Notes under the pieces: model-generated
What the model was told of the DNA's origin: nothing
What the model saw: the letters and a program-made list of their open reading frames with translations, nothing else
Database searches by the model: none
Translations under genes and position numbers: made by a program
Origin: Chryseobacterium sp. CY350
GTDB lineage: Bacteria; Bacteroidota; Bacteroidia; Flavobacteriales; Weeksellaceae
Direction of reading: 5' to 3'
Assembly: GCF_027945075.1 (NCBI RefSeq)
Contig: NZ_CP116034.1
Coordinates: 372,001 to 436,000 of the forward strand
DNA length: 64,000 nt
Shown: one piece after another, positions 44,402 through 53,546 of the stretch
How positions within the stretch are numbered: position 1 is the first letter of the stretch
Layout of the letters: each line of letters starts with the position of its first letter

Positions 44402-45196
44402 ATGAGAAGATTCATTTATTTAATGTTGATGTTATTCACTATATTAATCGAGGGACAGGTCGGCATCAATACCCAGACTCCAGAAACAACTTTAGAGGTT
44501 TTGGGAAAACCAAATGATATCAATCATTATGACGGTATAATTCCCCCAAGAATTACAGGAAACCAACTCGCTGTAAAATCGTATTCCTATGCTAAAAAAG
44601 GAGCTATAGTATTTGTGACGTCTCCACCGACTACTCACTCAGGACAAGTTGAATATATTGTAGAATCTGGATTATATTTCTTTGATGGGATGTCATGGAG
44701 AGATTTTTCAAAAGAAAAGCAACCTGTTGAATATTTGATTTTCTTATCATTTGACCATAACAGTACTGCAGGAATTACATCGACGTCCAATTGGTCGATC
44801 CCGTTAAATTATTGGGGAAATAGTAATGCGTATCTGACATCTTCTAAAAACTATACAATAGGTACCAAAAACTTCGGAGGTTTAAAAGGATCTGTACTAT
44901 TCAGAAAAGTTAATGGAATCGTTAATGTGAGGTTTCAAATATACAGGTCAAATGATTCATATCCCATAACCGGTAATGCTTTTATAAATATTCCGGACAT
45001 ATACATTGACATAGGTTATATTCCAAATCAGGTAGTATTACTTCATACAGAAAATTCAACACAATTTTTTCCTGCATTGCTTGAGAACTACGCTATTCAA
45101 ATTCCTCAAAGTTCGTTAATAGCTATGTCCACATCGTACTACACTTATGGAGAAGTTCAAGGATATTCTAATTGGGCAAAACCATATTTACCATAA
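44402..45196 (+). CDS. Secreted protein with Flavobacterial 'VGINTxxPxxTLEV' head motif
   Basis: 264 aa. Signal peptide MRRFIYLMLMLFTILIEGQ, then VGINTQTPETTLEVLGKPND, the N-terminal motif shared by many exported proteins of Chryseobacterium and relatives that carry surface or phage-tail-like beta domains. The rest is beta-rich (GAIVFVTSPPTTHSGQVEYI; GLKGSVLFRKVNGIVNVRFQ) without a T9SS domain. It is placed between the palindrome region and the mobilization genes and ends 17 bp before mobC. It may be cargo of the element, a surface factor involved in mating, or a chromosomal remnant. Confidence 0.65.
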   Translation: MRRFIYLMLMLFTILIEGQVGINTQTPETTLEVLGKPNDINHYDGIIPPRITGNQLAVKSYSYAKKGAIVFVTSPPTTHSGQVEYIVESGLYFFDGMSWRDFSKEKQPVEYLIFLSFDHNSTAGITSTSNWSIPLNYWGNSNAYLTSSKNYTIGTKNFGGLKGSVLFRKVNGIVNVRFQIYRSNDSYPITGNAFINIPDIYIDIGYIPNQVVLLHTENSTQFFPALLENYAIQIPQSSLIAMSTSYYTYGEVQGYSNWAKPYLP

Positions 45197-45213
45197 ACAC
45201 TTTTTTAAGTGCC

Positions 45214-45570
45214 ATGGAAAAAGAAGTCCGCATTTTCATAAGAATTCAAAAGTATCGTAAAGAAAAATGGAAAAAGCTCTGTCTTACAAAGAAAATTTCT
45301 TTAACAACTTTAATCATCGATTCAGTTGAGAGCAGGATTTTAGATGATGAAAGAAAAACAATTTTACAGTTCATTGAAAAGCAGGACAACATCTTCAGGA
45401 AGATTGAAAACAATATCAATCAAGTTGCAAAAATAGCAAATGGACAAAAGTTTATCAGCGAAAAGGAACTCAGTTATTTTTCAATTCAGCTCAATGAAAT
45501 AGCTAATTTAAAAGTACAACAGAATGAAATTTTTTTTAAAATCTATTCGTTGATTGCTGATGATCATTAA
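45214..45570 (+). CDS. MobC-like relaxosome accessory protein
   Basis: 118 aa from ATG 45214 (MEKEVRIFIRIQKYRKEKWK). The ribbon-helix-helix-type start with LCLTKKISLTTLIIDSVESR is followed by a coiled region (QFIEKQDNIFRKIENNINQV) and NGQKFISEKELSYFSIQLNE, a standard mobilization accessory layout. It would bind oriT and help the relaxase nick DNA. The last 11 bases overlap the relaxase start, so the two are translationally coupled. Confidence 0.7.
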   Translation: MEKEVRIFIRIQKYRKEKWKKLCLTKKISLTTLIIDSVESRILDDERKTILQFIEKQDNIFRKIENNINQVAKIANGQKFISEKELSYFSIQLNEIANLKVQQNEIFFKIYSLIADDH

Positions 45571-47032
45571 AATTTTAGGTTTATCTGGATCTGATTTCCA
45601 CGGGGTAAAGTACAATGATAAAAAAGTAGAGAATGGGAAAGGAGAATTGATGTTATTGAAAAATTTTCCTTCGTTCATTAATGAATCTAGCAATCAACAA
45701 CAAGTTAGAGATTATTTAAAATCAGTATCAAAAAATGAGAAGGTAAAAAAGCCGCAATTGCACGCTGTTATTTCAACCAAGTTTCAGAATCATAGCAAAG
45801 ATGAATTGACCAAAGTGGCGGAAAATTTTATGGAAGAGATGGGATATGGAATGCAACCATTTATGGTAGTTTTTCATAATGATACAGATAATAATCACAT
45901 ACACATTGTTTCTACCAGAGTCGATAAACAGACCGGAAAGAAGATCAATGACAGTTATGAAAGGCTTAAAGCACAAAAAGCATTAAGCATTACAATGGAA
46001 AAATTGTATGGTCAGAAACCGGAAGAAGAACTGGAAAAACTGCTGAACTACAAAATAAGTTCGCTTAATCAGTTGGAAACTCTACTCAAAAGAAATGGAT
46101 ATAAGATAGGCAAAAACACAAATGATGAAAATTCTTTTAACATTTTTAAAAATGGGGTAATACAGCAAAAACTGGCAGCAAATCAGATTGTTTTCGATAA
46201 CAGTCAAAATGATAAAAGGGCAAAACAGATCAAAGCCATACTAAGCAAATACAAAGAATTGTATTCCAATAAGGTTTTTAAAGTGGAAGATAAAAGATAT
46301 CAAGAATCTATGCTTCCAAAAGAAAATTTACGAGAAAATGATTCAAATATGAAGATTGCCTTTGAAAGCGAGCTCCAAAAAAAGCTGAAAGATGTTTTCG
46401 GGATCGATATGGTTTTTCATCAAAAAGAAGATAAAAATCCTTTTGGCTACACCGTAATCGACCACAAAACAGGAAAAGTATATAAAGGAAGTGATATTAT
46501 GAAAATAAATGAAGTATTTGAATTTACTTCTGATAAGCTAGATAAGAAGACTTTTGAAATACTGAAGGATTATAATATTCGTAGCCAGGAAACAAAAAAG
46601 ATCCTGCTTGAATTTTTTAAGAAGAATAATACGGAAACACAGATCAAGGACTTTATGCTATTTGGAAACCGCGGTAAAAAAGATCTGGAAACCTACCGAA
46701 AAGTCCAGTTTGAAGTAAAGGACTTTATTAAAAATAACAAAAACACAAATGATGAAAAAAATATTTCAATTACCAAAGGAGAGGACGGAAAGATGTATGC
46801 GGTTCATACGCGGTTCCATTATATCGGAGAGCTACAATCATTAATTGGAGAAAAGGAATATCAAAAATTTCTGAATCCGATACAAGCAAATGAAAACCGA
46901 ACTGAAAATAATGAAAGAAATGCTTTAAGCAAAGCTGTAAACGAAATGTTATTTGAATTATTAAACAGTTCAAGAACAGCAAAAGACCCTGCTGAAATAG
47001 AACTCAAAAAACGAAGAAAAAAAAGAAGATAA
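45560..47032 (+). CDS. Relaxase / mobilization nuclease
   Basis: 490 aa from ATG 45560 (MIIKILGLSGSDFHGVKYND). The metal-binding motif HNDTDNNHIHIVSTRVD provides His106, His113 and His115, the classic three-His relaxase site. It is preceded by PQLHAVISTKFQNHSKDELT. This places it in the Relaxase/MobP-like families of Bacteroidetes mobile elements, where a Tyr near the N-terminus (Tyr19 is one candidate) attacks oriT. The C-terminal half (~200-490) is Lys/Glu-rich, with KKRRKKRR at the end. It acts with the MobC-like protein and the coupling protein at 59732. Confidence 0.85.
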   Translation: MIIKILGLSGSDFHGVKYNDKKVENGKGELMLLKNFPSFINESSNQQQVRDYLKSVSKNEKVKKPQLHAVISTKFQNHSKDELTKVAENFMEEMGYGMQPFMVVFHNDTDNNHIHIVSTRVDKQTGKKINDSYERLKAQKALSITMEKLYGQKPEEELEKLLNYKISSLNQLETLLKRNGYKIGKNTNDENSFNIFKNGVIQQKLAANQIVFDNSQNDKRAKQIKAILSKYKELYSNKVFKVEDKRYQESMLPKENLRENDSNMKIAFESELQKKLKDVFGIDMVFHQKEDKNPFGYTVIDHKTGKVYKGSDIMKINEVFEFTSDKLDKKTFEILKDYNIRSQETKKILLEFFKKNNTETQIKDFMLFGNRGKKDLETYRKVQFEVKDFIKNNKNTNDEKNISITKGEDGKMYAVHTRFHYIGELQSLIGEKEYQKFLNPIQANENRTENNERNALSKAVNEMLFELLNSSRTAKDPAEIELKKRRKKRR

Positions 47033-47104
47033 AGTTGGTGGTTGTCTGTTGATATAAAAAGAAGCAAACCGATCGCCAACAACAGGCAACTAACAACCAA
47101 ACTT

Positions 47105-47755
47105 ATGATTATCACATTTGCTACACAAAAAGGAGGAACCGGAAAAACAACGTTAGCCATTGCTTTTGCAAATTATATTTCTACGATTTCGGAAAGAAAA
47201 ATCAATGTATTTGATTTTGATTACCAGAAATCCTTTTACTACAAATGGAAAGATGATGAATTATCAGAAAATCCGAAATTGTATGAAGTGGAAATTATTG
47301 GTGAAGAGGATCAACAACCATTTGCAGACTTTGAGACCCTCATTAATTTAAAAGATAGCGATGAAATCAATCTCTTTGATTTGGCTGGAACATTAGATGT
47401 AAAATACAGCGATCTGCTCATTTACAGTGATTTTATCGTGATTCCGTTTGAGTATTCAGATGTTTCTGTCAAGTCCACCTTGGTCTTCATCAATATGTTG
47501 GGGCTATTGGAAAGTGAGGCTGAAAGAGTATTTATTCGTTCCAAATATGATAAGGGCTACAAGTATCTGAATCAGGAAGGAAATGACAACGAACTAAAAA
47601 AATTCGGATTGCTACTGGAAAATCCTGTATTCAAAAAAAACTGCCTACAGAAGATTGATACCAGAAAGCTGACCTACGAACAAAAATACGGGGTAAGAAA
47701 ATCATTCGATGAACTGATAGAATATATTAATCAAACCTTGAAGATCACCCTTTGA
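47105..47755 (+). CDS. ParA/MinD-like ATPase of the conjugative element (TraA-like)
   Basis: 216 aa from ATG 47105 (MIITFATQKGGTGKTTLAIA); an upstream frame to 47042 lies in a Lys-rich, non-conserved stretch. The deviant Walker A motif KGGTGKTT occupies residues 9-16. INVFDFDYQKSF follows as the A' motif and LFDLAGTLD as Walker B. In Bacteroidetes conjugative transposons a ParA-type protein is the usual first gene (TraA) of the transfer operon. It may function in partition, positioning or regulation. Confidence 0.85.
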   Translation: MIITFATQKGGTGKTTLAIAFANYISTISERKINVFDFDYQKSFYYKWKDDELSENPKLYEVEIIGEEDQQPFADFETLINLKDSDEINLFDLAGTLDVKYSDLLIYSDFIVIPFEYSDVSVKSTLVFINMLGLLESEAERVFIRSKYDKGYKYLNQEGNDNELKKFGLLLENPVFKKNCLQKIDTRKLTYEQKYGVRKSFDELIEYINQTLKITL

Positions 47756-47812
47756 AATAAAAACAAGAAATAAAATCTATTTCCTCAATTCAAATCCATA
47801 CAACTTATTAAA

Positions 47813-48403
47813 ATGATAAAAATCTCACTTTGCATCTTGGCTGTATATCTGACCTATTACGCCGGAAATATCTTTTACGATCTGTTTCTGAAAAAAGAAA
47901 AGGAAATCTTTAAAGAAGAGACGGAGGAATTTTCTTTGTCCGAAATATCCGAACAGTACGAAGATCTTACTAAGAATGTTGGGATTGAAGATGTAGAAAA
48001 TCTCAACACTCCCAAATCTTTTAATAAAAATCCAATCTATTCTGGTATCACTGAAGGAAACGAAGAAAGACAAGATTTGGAGTATTTGAGGGAACTATTT
48101 GAATTTGAACAGGATTTAAATGAATTCGACAATCTATCAAAAAAGGATGTTGCCGAAAACGAAAGTTTATCATATCCTGAAAACACTGAGTCAAGCGAAG
48201 CGTCTTTTGATCAGAAAGGCAAAATACCAGATGAAAAAGAAGACGAGAAACCTAACGAAAGGGATAGCTTGGAAACTATTTCCAACATCGATAAAGAATC
48301 AGTCAGAATAAAAGATTGGAAGGCGATGCTTAATCTTTCTGAAACCCTAGTTCAAATGGTTGCGAACTACGACGGATACAAAGTTTATCAATCCATTATG
48401 TAG
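47813..48403 (+). CDS. Acidic single-pass membrane protein of the transfer operon (TraB-like position)
   Basis: 196 aa: one N-terminal membrane helix (MIKISLCILAVYLTYYAGNI), then a long, very acidic, Ser/Glu-rich tail (EETEEFSLSEISEQYEDLTK; EKEDEKPNERDSLETISNID) that is probably disordered and cytosolic. The end KAMLNLSETLVQMVANYDGY looks folded. It lies between parA and traE, where small variable Tra proteins usually occur. No precise family recognised. A 130-bp spacer before traE may hold a promoter. Confidence 0.55.
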   Translation: MIKISLCILAVYLTYYAGNIFYDLFLKKEKEIFKEETEEFSLSEISEQYEDLTKNVGIEDVENLNTPKSFNKNPIYSGITEGNEERQDLEYLRELFEFEQDLNEFDNLSKKDVAENESLSYPENTESSEASFDQKGKIPDEKEDEKPNERDSLETISNIDKESVRIKDWKAMLNLSETLVQMVANYDGYKVYQSIM

Positions 48404-48535
48404 TTAGCCAACTTAAACAAAATCTAACGAACTGATTATTAGACTTAACAGTGGATTTCCATCCGTTGTCCGGGACTTCTATGTCCAAAATTTAACACTC
48501 AATTGATTATTAACCCTTTATAAATTTTTTGAATT

Positions 48536-48844
48536 ATGATGAAAAATGTGACAACAAAAAAAGTTCTAACCCTAGCCTTGGCAATTATGGCAATAAACCC
48601 CGCATTTGCACAAGGGGGAGCCACTGCGATCTCAAATGCTGCAAGTGATATCACTGATTATTGGGATCCTGTCAAGCTGATCTTAAAAGCAGTAGGAGGA
48701 TTGGTCGGTTTTATCGGAGGTCTCCGAGTGTATAATAAATGGACGAATGGTGACCAGGACGTCAACAAAGAGATCCTTGGTTATGGAGGAGCAATGATTT
48801 TCTTGATTGTCGTTCCGGAATTTGTAACCGCATTCTTTGCCTAA
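48536..48844 (+). CDS. traE: Conjugal transfer protein TraE (DUF4134 family)
   Basis: 102 aa. Signal-type start MMKNVTTKKVLTLALAIMAI...AFAQ, then GGATAISNAASDITDYWDPV and two hydrophobic helices with GGLVGFIGGLRVYNKWTNGD between them. This pattern (helix, GxxRVYxKWxxGD, helix) is characteristic of DUF4134/TraE, the likely VirB2/VirB3-type small inner-membrane component of Bacteroidetes T4SS. TraF follows after 1 bp. Confidence 0.85.
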   Translation: MMKNVTTKKVLTLALAIMAINPAFAQGGATAISNAASDITDYWDPVKLILKAVGGLVGFIGGLRVYNKWTNGDQDVNKEILGYGGAMIFLIVVPEFVTAFFA

Positions 48845-48845
48845 T

Positions 48846-49160
48846 ATGGGATTCTATCTCTACAAGGGGCTGAAAAAGCCTCTTGTATTCTTCGGACTCA
48901 AAGGAAAATACATCTTTTACGCAGTCGGCGTCATCGGAGGCGGAGTCATATCAGCATTGGTACTCTCAAAGTTCGGTCTCTTAGGCTCTTTACTTGGTCT
49001 TGCAGTCACCGCAGGAGGAGTTTATCTCATCTTCAGAAGACAGGACAAATATGGTTTGTATGACAAAACCAAAAACTTCGATCAGATCTTAATTTTTCCA
49101 AAAAGGTTACATAATAATAAACTTCTAAAGAATGGCAACAACAAAAAAACAAGCCTTTAG
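48846..49160 (+). CDS. traF: Conjugal transfer protein TraF (DUF4133 family)
   Basis: 104 aa from ATG 48846 (MGFYLYKGLKKPLVFFGLKG). A TTG at 48837 inside traE is possible but unneeded. The motif KGLKKPLVFFGLKGKYI with two helices (YAVGVIGGGVISALVL; LLGLAVTAGGVYLIF) and YGLYDKTKNF is typical of the TraF family, a VirB3-like membrane protein of the T4SS. Its end overlaps traG by 29 bp in a different frame, showing tight coupling. Confidence 0.85.
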   Translation: MGFYLYKGLKKPLVFFGLKGKYIFYAVGVIGGGVISALVLSKFGLLGSLLGLAVTAGGVYLIFRRQDKYGLYDKTKNFDQILIFPKRLHNNKLLKNGNNKKTSL

Positions 49161-52100
49161 CATCCCATTTATTGGATACGATTATGGAAAAGATTTCAAT
49201 TGGGATTTTGATGTTCTTTTCGGACAATATGGAAACCCCATTATTGGGATGAAGATAAAAAATATTGTCGAACAATATTCTGCAGATCCTGATAGCTATC
49301 TCAATTTCCACACGGTGTTAAATCAGGTGGTGTCGATCATTGGAGAGGGAAGAATTGTTCAGAAGCTCGATATTTTTTCTAAGAAGAAATATGCTGCAGA
49401 GCAATCCAACCAGTTTCTACAACAAAAATATTCAGAACATTTTGACGGGAGGCTTTTCAAAACTATTGAGACCGTACTTTTCTTTACCGATATTATTGAT
49501 GATAAGCTGAAAAAGAAAATGAAGAATTATCATTTTTCTGACAAAAGCTACAAAGAATTAAGAGATAAATGCCAGAAGGTAATGATGCTTTTAAAACAGA
49601 ATAATTGTGAACCTGAGTTTTTATTCGAGAAAAATTTTGAGTACTACATTTCCGGAGTTTTGTCGATGCAGTTTACCGAATCTTCGACATTTGATAATAT
49701 AAAAAGCACCAACGAATTTTTACAGATCGGAAACCGATTCGTGAAAAATATTTCTTATGTAGATGTGGAAAATATTGATCTGCCTTCAGAAATCGAGCCT
49801 TACTCTATTCTTGGAGGAAATGGAGCTGCAGCTGAGACAGCCGTAGATAATTTCAGTTTTATCAATGAACTGGAAGACTATGAGACCATTGTCTACAATC
49901 AGATCATTACTATTCCGCTTCAGGCACAACAGCAAAGGGAGCTTGATAAAAAGAAGAAAAAGCATGAAGGAGCGGCCAATAACTCTCCGTCCAATGCGAT
50001 TATAGCAGATGAAATTCAGACCCTGCTTCATAACATTGCCATCGATGGGCAGTTGGTAGTTAATGCCCATTTTTCCATCCTTTTTTCATCGGACTCACTG
50101 GAAAAGATGGAAAACATTCAGTCGATGATTGACAATAAGCTATTTACAAAAGGAATCATTGTTTCAAAAAATGCCTACAACCAACTGGAACTCTTTCGGG
50201 CAGCGATTCCGGGCAATGGAACCGAGTTGAGAGAATACGATTTATTTATGACGACAAGCGAAGCGGCCTTGTGTTTTTTTTTTAAAGAAAGTTACCCCGT
50301 CAATGAAGAATCCAATTTCTACCTGAGATTCACCGACAGACAAGGCGTTCCGCTGAAAGTAGATCCTTCAGATTTACCGATGAAAACAGGAAGGATCAAT
50401 AACAGGAATAAGTTTGTTTTAGGTCCTTCTGGTTCAGGGAAATCATTTTTGATGAACAATATTATCGAACAATATCTGACTTACAATTATGATGTAGTGA
50501 TTGTTGATACGGGAGATTCCTACTTCGGTACCTGCAAATACAAAGGAGGAAGATACATCCAATACACCGAAGAAAAACCAATCACAATGAATCCTTTTCT
50601 GATGGATCAAAAGGAATTTAATATCGAAAAAATAGAATTTTTGGTTAACCTGATCTTTTTGATCTGGCAAGGTCCTGATTCTTCGATGTCTTCAGCACAA
50701 AAGTCCATATTAGATAATGTATTGATGTCTTATTACCACGGGTATTTTAATTCGGGAACGCCGTGGTACGAAAATAAAACTTCTGAAGAACTAATTCTAT
50801 ATCTCTGTAAATATAACATTCACGAAGAAGACCTATTCACAGAATATGAGAATGAAGCCAAAGGGCAGCATACTTACTATGACATTTTGGGAATTACTTT
50901 CGATGCCAGTTCCGATGAAATAAAGGAAGCGGGAAGAAAATTATTGAAATTTTATCATCCTGATAAGAACATCAATAATCCGGAATATGAAAGTGACAAT
51001 TTCTATAAAGTGTATGAAGCGTATGACACACTGAATGATGAAGAAAGAAGGAAAATATACAATGAGACGCAGTTGATTTTAATCAAGTCGAATGACATCA
51101 TCAGGCAACCCAGGTCAGCTGAAGAGTGGGATGAAGCGTTAAGAAAGGCCATTATCAGGAAAATAAAAGAACTGGAAGAAAAGTTGATCGTAACAGAACT
51201 TTCGTTCAATGGGTTTTACGATTACTGCGATCAATTTCTTCCTACTTACCTTAATAATAAGAAACATCATATCATAGAAAAGGAATTCAATCTGCGGACA
51301 TTTTTGTTTGTACTGAAAGACTTTTACAAGGGTGGAAGGTACGGCACTACGTTAAATGAAAGTGCAGATAATACGCTGTTCGACGAATCTTTTATTGTTT
51401 TTGAAATTGATAATGTTAAGGATAATCCGAAACTGTTTCCGATTGTCACGCTCATTATTATGGACACTTTCATTCAGAAAATGCGCCTTAGAAAAGACCG
51501 CAGAAAAGCCTTAATAATTGAAGAAGCTTGGAAGGCTATCGCAAGTAAACTGATGGGAGGCTACATCCTTTATTTATATAAAACGGTGAGGAAATTTTGG
51601 GGAGAAGCCGTAGTAGTAACGCAGGAACTGGATGATATTATTGGCAATGCTGTCGTAAAGGACAGTATCATCAACAACTCGGATACATTCATTTTGCTTG
51701 ACCAAACCAAATTCAAAGACAACTTTGATAAAATCGCTTCATTGCTATCGCTCAATAAAGTAGAGCAAAACAAAATTTTTACCATCAACAATCTCAACAA
51801 CAAATTCGGGAGAAGCCGATTTAAAGAATTCTATTTAAAGAGAGGTTCAAAAGGAGAAGTCTATGGAAATGAAGTTTCGCTTGAACAATATCTCACCTAC
51901 ACTACAGAAAAACCGGAAAAATCGGCAGTTGAATATTATGTGCACCAATACGGAGACTATGATGAAGCATTGCGCAGAATAGTTGGTGATCTCAAAACCT
52001 TCGGAGACAGTGTGGAAAACTTAGTGTCACTCGTGAACTTATATCAAAATCCATTGGATGATAAAATCAACTCTTTTTACAGGATGATGAAAAAGGAACA

Positions 52101-52203
52101 TAAAGGGAAGAATGTTTTCAAAATCATATCACAGGAATTAGAAGACCGCCAAATAAGTTTTTCAGAATTAATCACCAAAAAATATCATTATGAAAAAGTT
52201 TAG
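49132..52203 (+). CDS. traG: TraG conjugation ATPase (VirB4-type) with an embedded DnaJ J-domain
   Basis: 1023 aa. Walker A GPSGSGKS at residues 431-438, Walker B KALIIEEAW with Glu797-798, and the TraG-type C-terminus (GEAVVVTQELDDIIGNAVVK; IINNSDTFILLDQTKF). Between the two ATPase halves, at about 580-645, lies TYYDILGITFDASSDEIKEA, KLLKFYHPDKN with His609-Pro610-Asp611, and YKVYEAYDTLNDEERRKIYN. This is a complete J-domain with the HPD triad. It replaces the region that in usual TraG is a charged helical insertion. A J-domain could recruit DnaK (Hsp70) to the secretion ATPase. It overlaps traF and the next gene. Confidence 0.9.
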   Translation: MATTKKQAFSIPFIGYDYGKDFNWDFDVLFGQYGNPIIGMKIKNIVEQYSADPDSYLNFHTVLNQVVSIIGEGRIVQKLDIFSKKKYAAEQSNQFLQQKYSEHFDGRLFKTIETVLFFTDIIDDKLKKKMKNYHFSDKSYKELRDKCQKVMMLLKQNNCEPEFLFEKNFEYYISGVLSMQFTESSTFDNIKSTNEFLQIGNRFVKNISYVDVENIDLPSEIEPYSILGGNGAAAETAVDNFSFINELEDYETIVYNQIITIPLQAQQQRELDKKKKKHEGAANNSPSNAIIADEIQTLLHNIAIDGQLVVNAHFSILFSSDSLEKMENIQSMIDNKLFTKGIIVSKNAYNQLELFRAAIPGNGTELREYDLFMTTSEAALCFFFKESYPVNEESNFYLRFTDRQGVPLKVDPSDLPMKTGRINNRNKFVLGPSGSGKSFLMNNIIEQYLTYNYDVVIVDTGDSYFGTCKYKGGRYIQYTEEKPITMNPFLMDQKEFNIEKIEFLVNLIFLIWQGPDSSMSSAQKSILDNVLMSYYHGYFNSGTPWYENKTSEELILYLCKYNIHEEDLFTEYENEAKGQHTYYDILGITFDASSDEIKEAGRKLLKFYHPDKNINNPEYESDNFYKVYEAYDTLNDEERRKIYNETQLILIKSNDIIRQPRSAEEWDEALRKAIIRKIKELEEKLIVTELSFNGFYDYCDQFLPTYLNNKKHHIIEKEFNLRTFLFVLKDFYKGGRYGTTLNESADNTLFDESFIVFEIDNVKDNPKLFPIVTLIIMDTFIQKMRLRKDRRKALIIEEAWKAIASKLMGGYILYLYKTVRKFWGEAVVVTQELDDIIGNAVVKDSIINNSDTFILLDQTKFKDNFDKIASLLSLNKVEQNKIFTINNLNNKFGRSRFKEFYLKRGSKGEVYGNEVSLEQYLTYTTEKPEKSAVEYYVHQYGDYDEALRRIVGDLKTFGDSVENLVSLVNLYQNPLDDKINSFYRMMKKEHKGKNVFKIISQELEDRQISFSELITKKYHYEKV

Positions 52204-52843
52204 TCTACTATTTATAGGATTCGGTAGTTTTTTATATGCTCAAAATACCTACATAGACCCAACTGTAACGGCGGCAATGATCCTCTATTCAGAAAATCTG
52301 AAAGCCAAGCAAAATCAAGTGATAGAAGAAACTTCAAAATTAAAAGACGCACAAACCTGGGTTGGAACTCAGATGGTAGCAGCCAATGACATTCAGAACA
52401 AAATTTTAAAAGGCCTGAAGGAGGTTTCCGGTACGCTACAAAACGGAATTCAGGCACAGGAAATCTACTCGGAACTCGATAAATGTTACAATTATTCATC
52501 ACAAATTGGGCAACTAGCGTCAGTGCATCCGCAATACGCCATTTTCGGGGTTAAAGCATCCCAAAAGACTTATGAGCAAAGTCTAAAGATTGTAACCGAT
52601 GTGTTTGATATTCTCGCATCCGGAGAACTGAATTTAGCTACTGCAGGAGACCGGTACAAAATTCTGCATAATATTGCGGGTAATGTGAAAAATCTGAAGC
52701 TTTGGCTTTTGGCGATAAAATTACGATTGGAAAAAGCCAACCGATTGGGATTCTGGAATTCCATTAATCCATTTGCAGGCTACATCAATACCGATAAAGC
52801 TATTGTTGAAAATATAATGAACAGGTATAAACGGAATTTTTAA
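52190..52843 (+). CDS. Periplasmic transfer protein, TrbJ/TraI-like helical paralogue 1
   Basis: 217 aa. Signal peptide MKKFSLLFIGFGSFLYAQ. A helical, Gln/Leu/Lys-rich body reads MILYSENLKAKQNQVIEETS and QNKILKGLKEVSGTLQNGIQ. It ends IKLRLEKANRLGFWNSINPF, AGYINTDKAIVENIMNRYKR. The length, signal peptide and helical repeats recall TrbJ/VirB5 and TraI (DUF4141). The 53543 product shares the end pattern (I)xLRLExAR...YINxDxAIVxxIxxxY, so the two are paralogues. It overlaps traG by 14 bp. Confidence 0.6.
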   Translation: MKKFSLLFIGFGSFLYAQNTYIDPTVTAAMILYSENLKAKQNQVIEETSKLKDAQTWVGTQMVAANDIQNKILKGLKEVSGTLQNGIQAQEIYSELDKCYNYSSQIGQLASVHPQYAIFGVKASQKTYEQSLKIVTDVFDILASGELNLATAGDRYKILHNIAGNVKNLKLWLLAIKLRLEKANRLGFWNSINPFAGYINTDKAIVENIMNRYKRNF

Positions 52844-52853
52844 TACCAAAAAG

Positions 52854-53546
52854 ATGAAAAAGAAAATTGTTGTCAGTTTGTTTATTCCTGTAGTTTATTT
52901 CGTATTGACATCCTCCGGTGGTGGTTCTACACCAGCTTGGCAGCAGGAAAATGTTTCATTTCCAATGATGGATATAGAGATCAATGCCACAATGAAAGAA
53001 CATGACCGACAAAAGGAAATGCGGCAAAAGCAAATTGCCAATGCTACCGTAGAAACAGCCAACAGAACCCAGTGGAACCAATTCAAAGACAAGATTACCA
53101 AGGTACAAGACAGATTGCGAATTGTTTCATTTGCCATTCAAGCTATACCAACCGGAATTGCAATGAGCAGGGAAATAACCAAAATAACCAACAATCAAAC
53201 TGCTATTATCGACGAAATTAGTGATGCACCTTATTCCATTATAGCCGTTTTGCCTTCTCAGGTTCAGTTTGTTGATGATCTGCAAATGGTAACACGGCTT
53301 GTAATGGGAATCGTGATTTCTTATGGAGCAATAAATCAAATGGAAAAATCGGAACGTAAAATTTTGTTGGATTATGCTTTGGGAGAAGTCAAGACAATTA
53401 GCAGAAACTCTACACATATTCTTTTGAAAATAAGAGATATAAAAGCCAAAGTGAAACGTAACAAAAGAGCTTTTCAATACTATGTCAACCGAGATAAACA
53501 GGTTGTGGAAAGCATAATGGATAATATCAAATCTTTTAAAAAATGA
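52854..53546 (+). CDS. Exported transfer-operon protein of unknown function (230 aa)
   Basis: The N-terminus MKKKIVVSLFIPVVYFVLTS is a signal or anchor. The body is basic and largely helical (TMKEHDRQKEMRQKQIANAT; DKITKVQDRLRIVSFAIQAI), with a hydrophobic stretch MVTRLVMGIVISYGAINQM near residue 150. It ends YYVNRDKQVVESIMDNIKSF, similar in style to the neighbours' C-termini. The 4-bp overlap with the next gene places it firmly in the operon. No family recognised. Confidence 0.55.
   Translation: MKKKIVVSLFIPVVYFVLTSSGGGSTPAWQQENVSFPMMDIEINATMKEHDRQKEMRQKQIANATVETANRTQWNQFKDKITKVQDRLRIVSFAIQAIPTGIAMSREITKITNNQTAIIDEISDAPYSIIAVLPSQVQFVDDLQMVTRLVMGIVISYGAINQMEKSERKILLDYALGEVKTISRNSTHILLKIRDIKAKVKRNKRAFQYYVNRDKQVVESIMDNIKSFKK

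Noticed and set aside
44335..44517. 60-codon frame starting at 44335
   Set aside because: Overlaps the signal-peptide gene at 44402 in another frame and has no coding features.
46861..47160. 99-codon hydrophobic minus-strand frame over the relaxase/parA junction
   Set aside because: Antisense of Lys/Glu-rich coding sequence, which commonly gives Phe/Leu/Ser-rich shadow frames.
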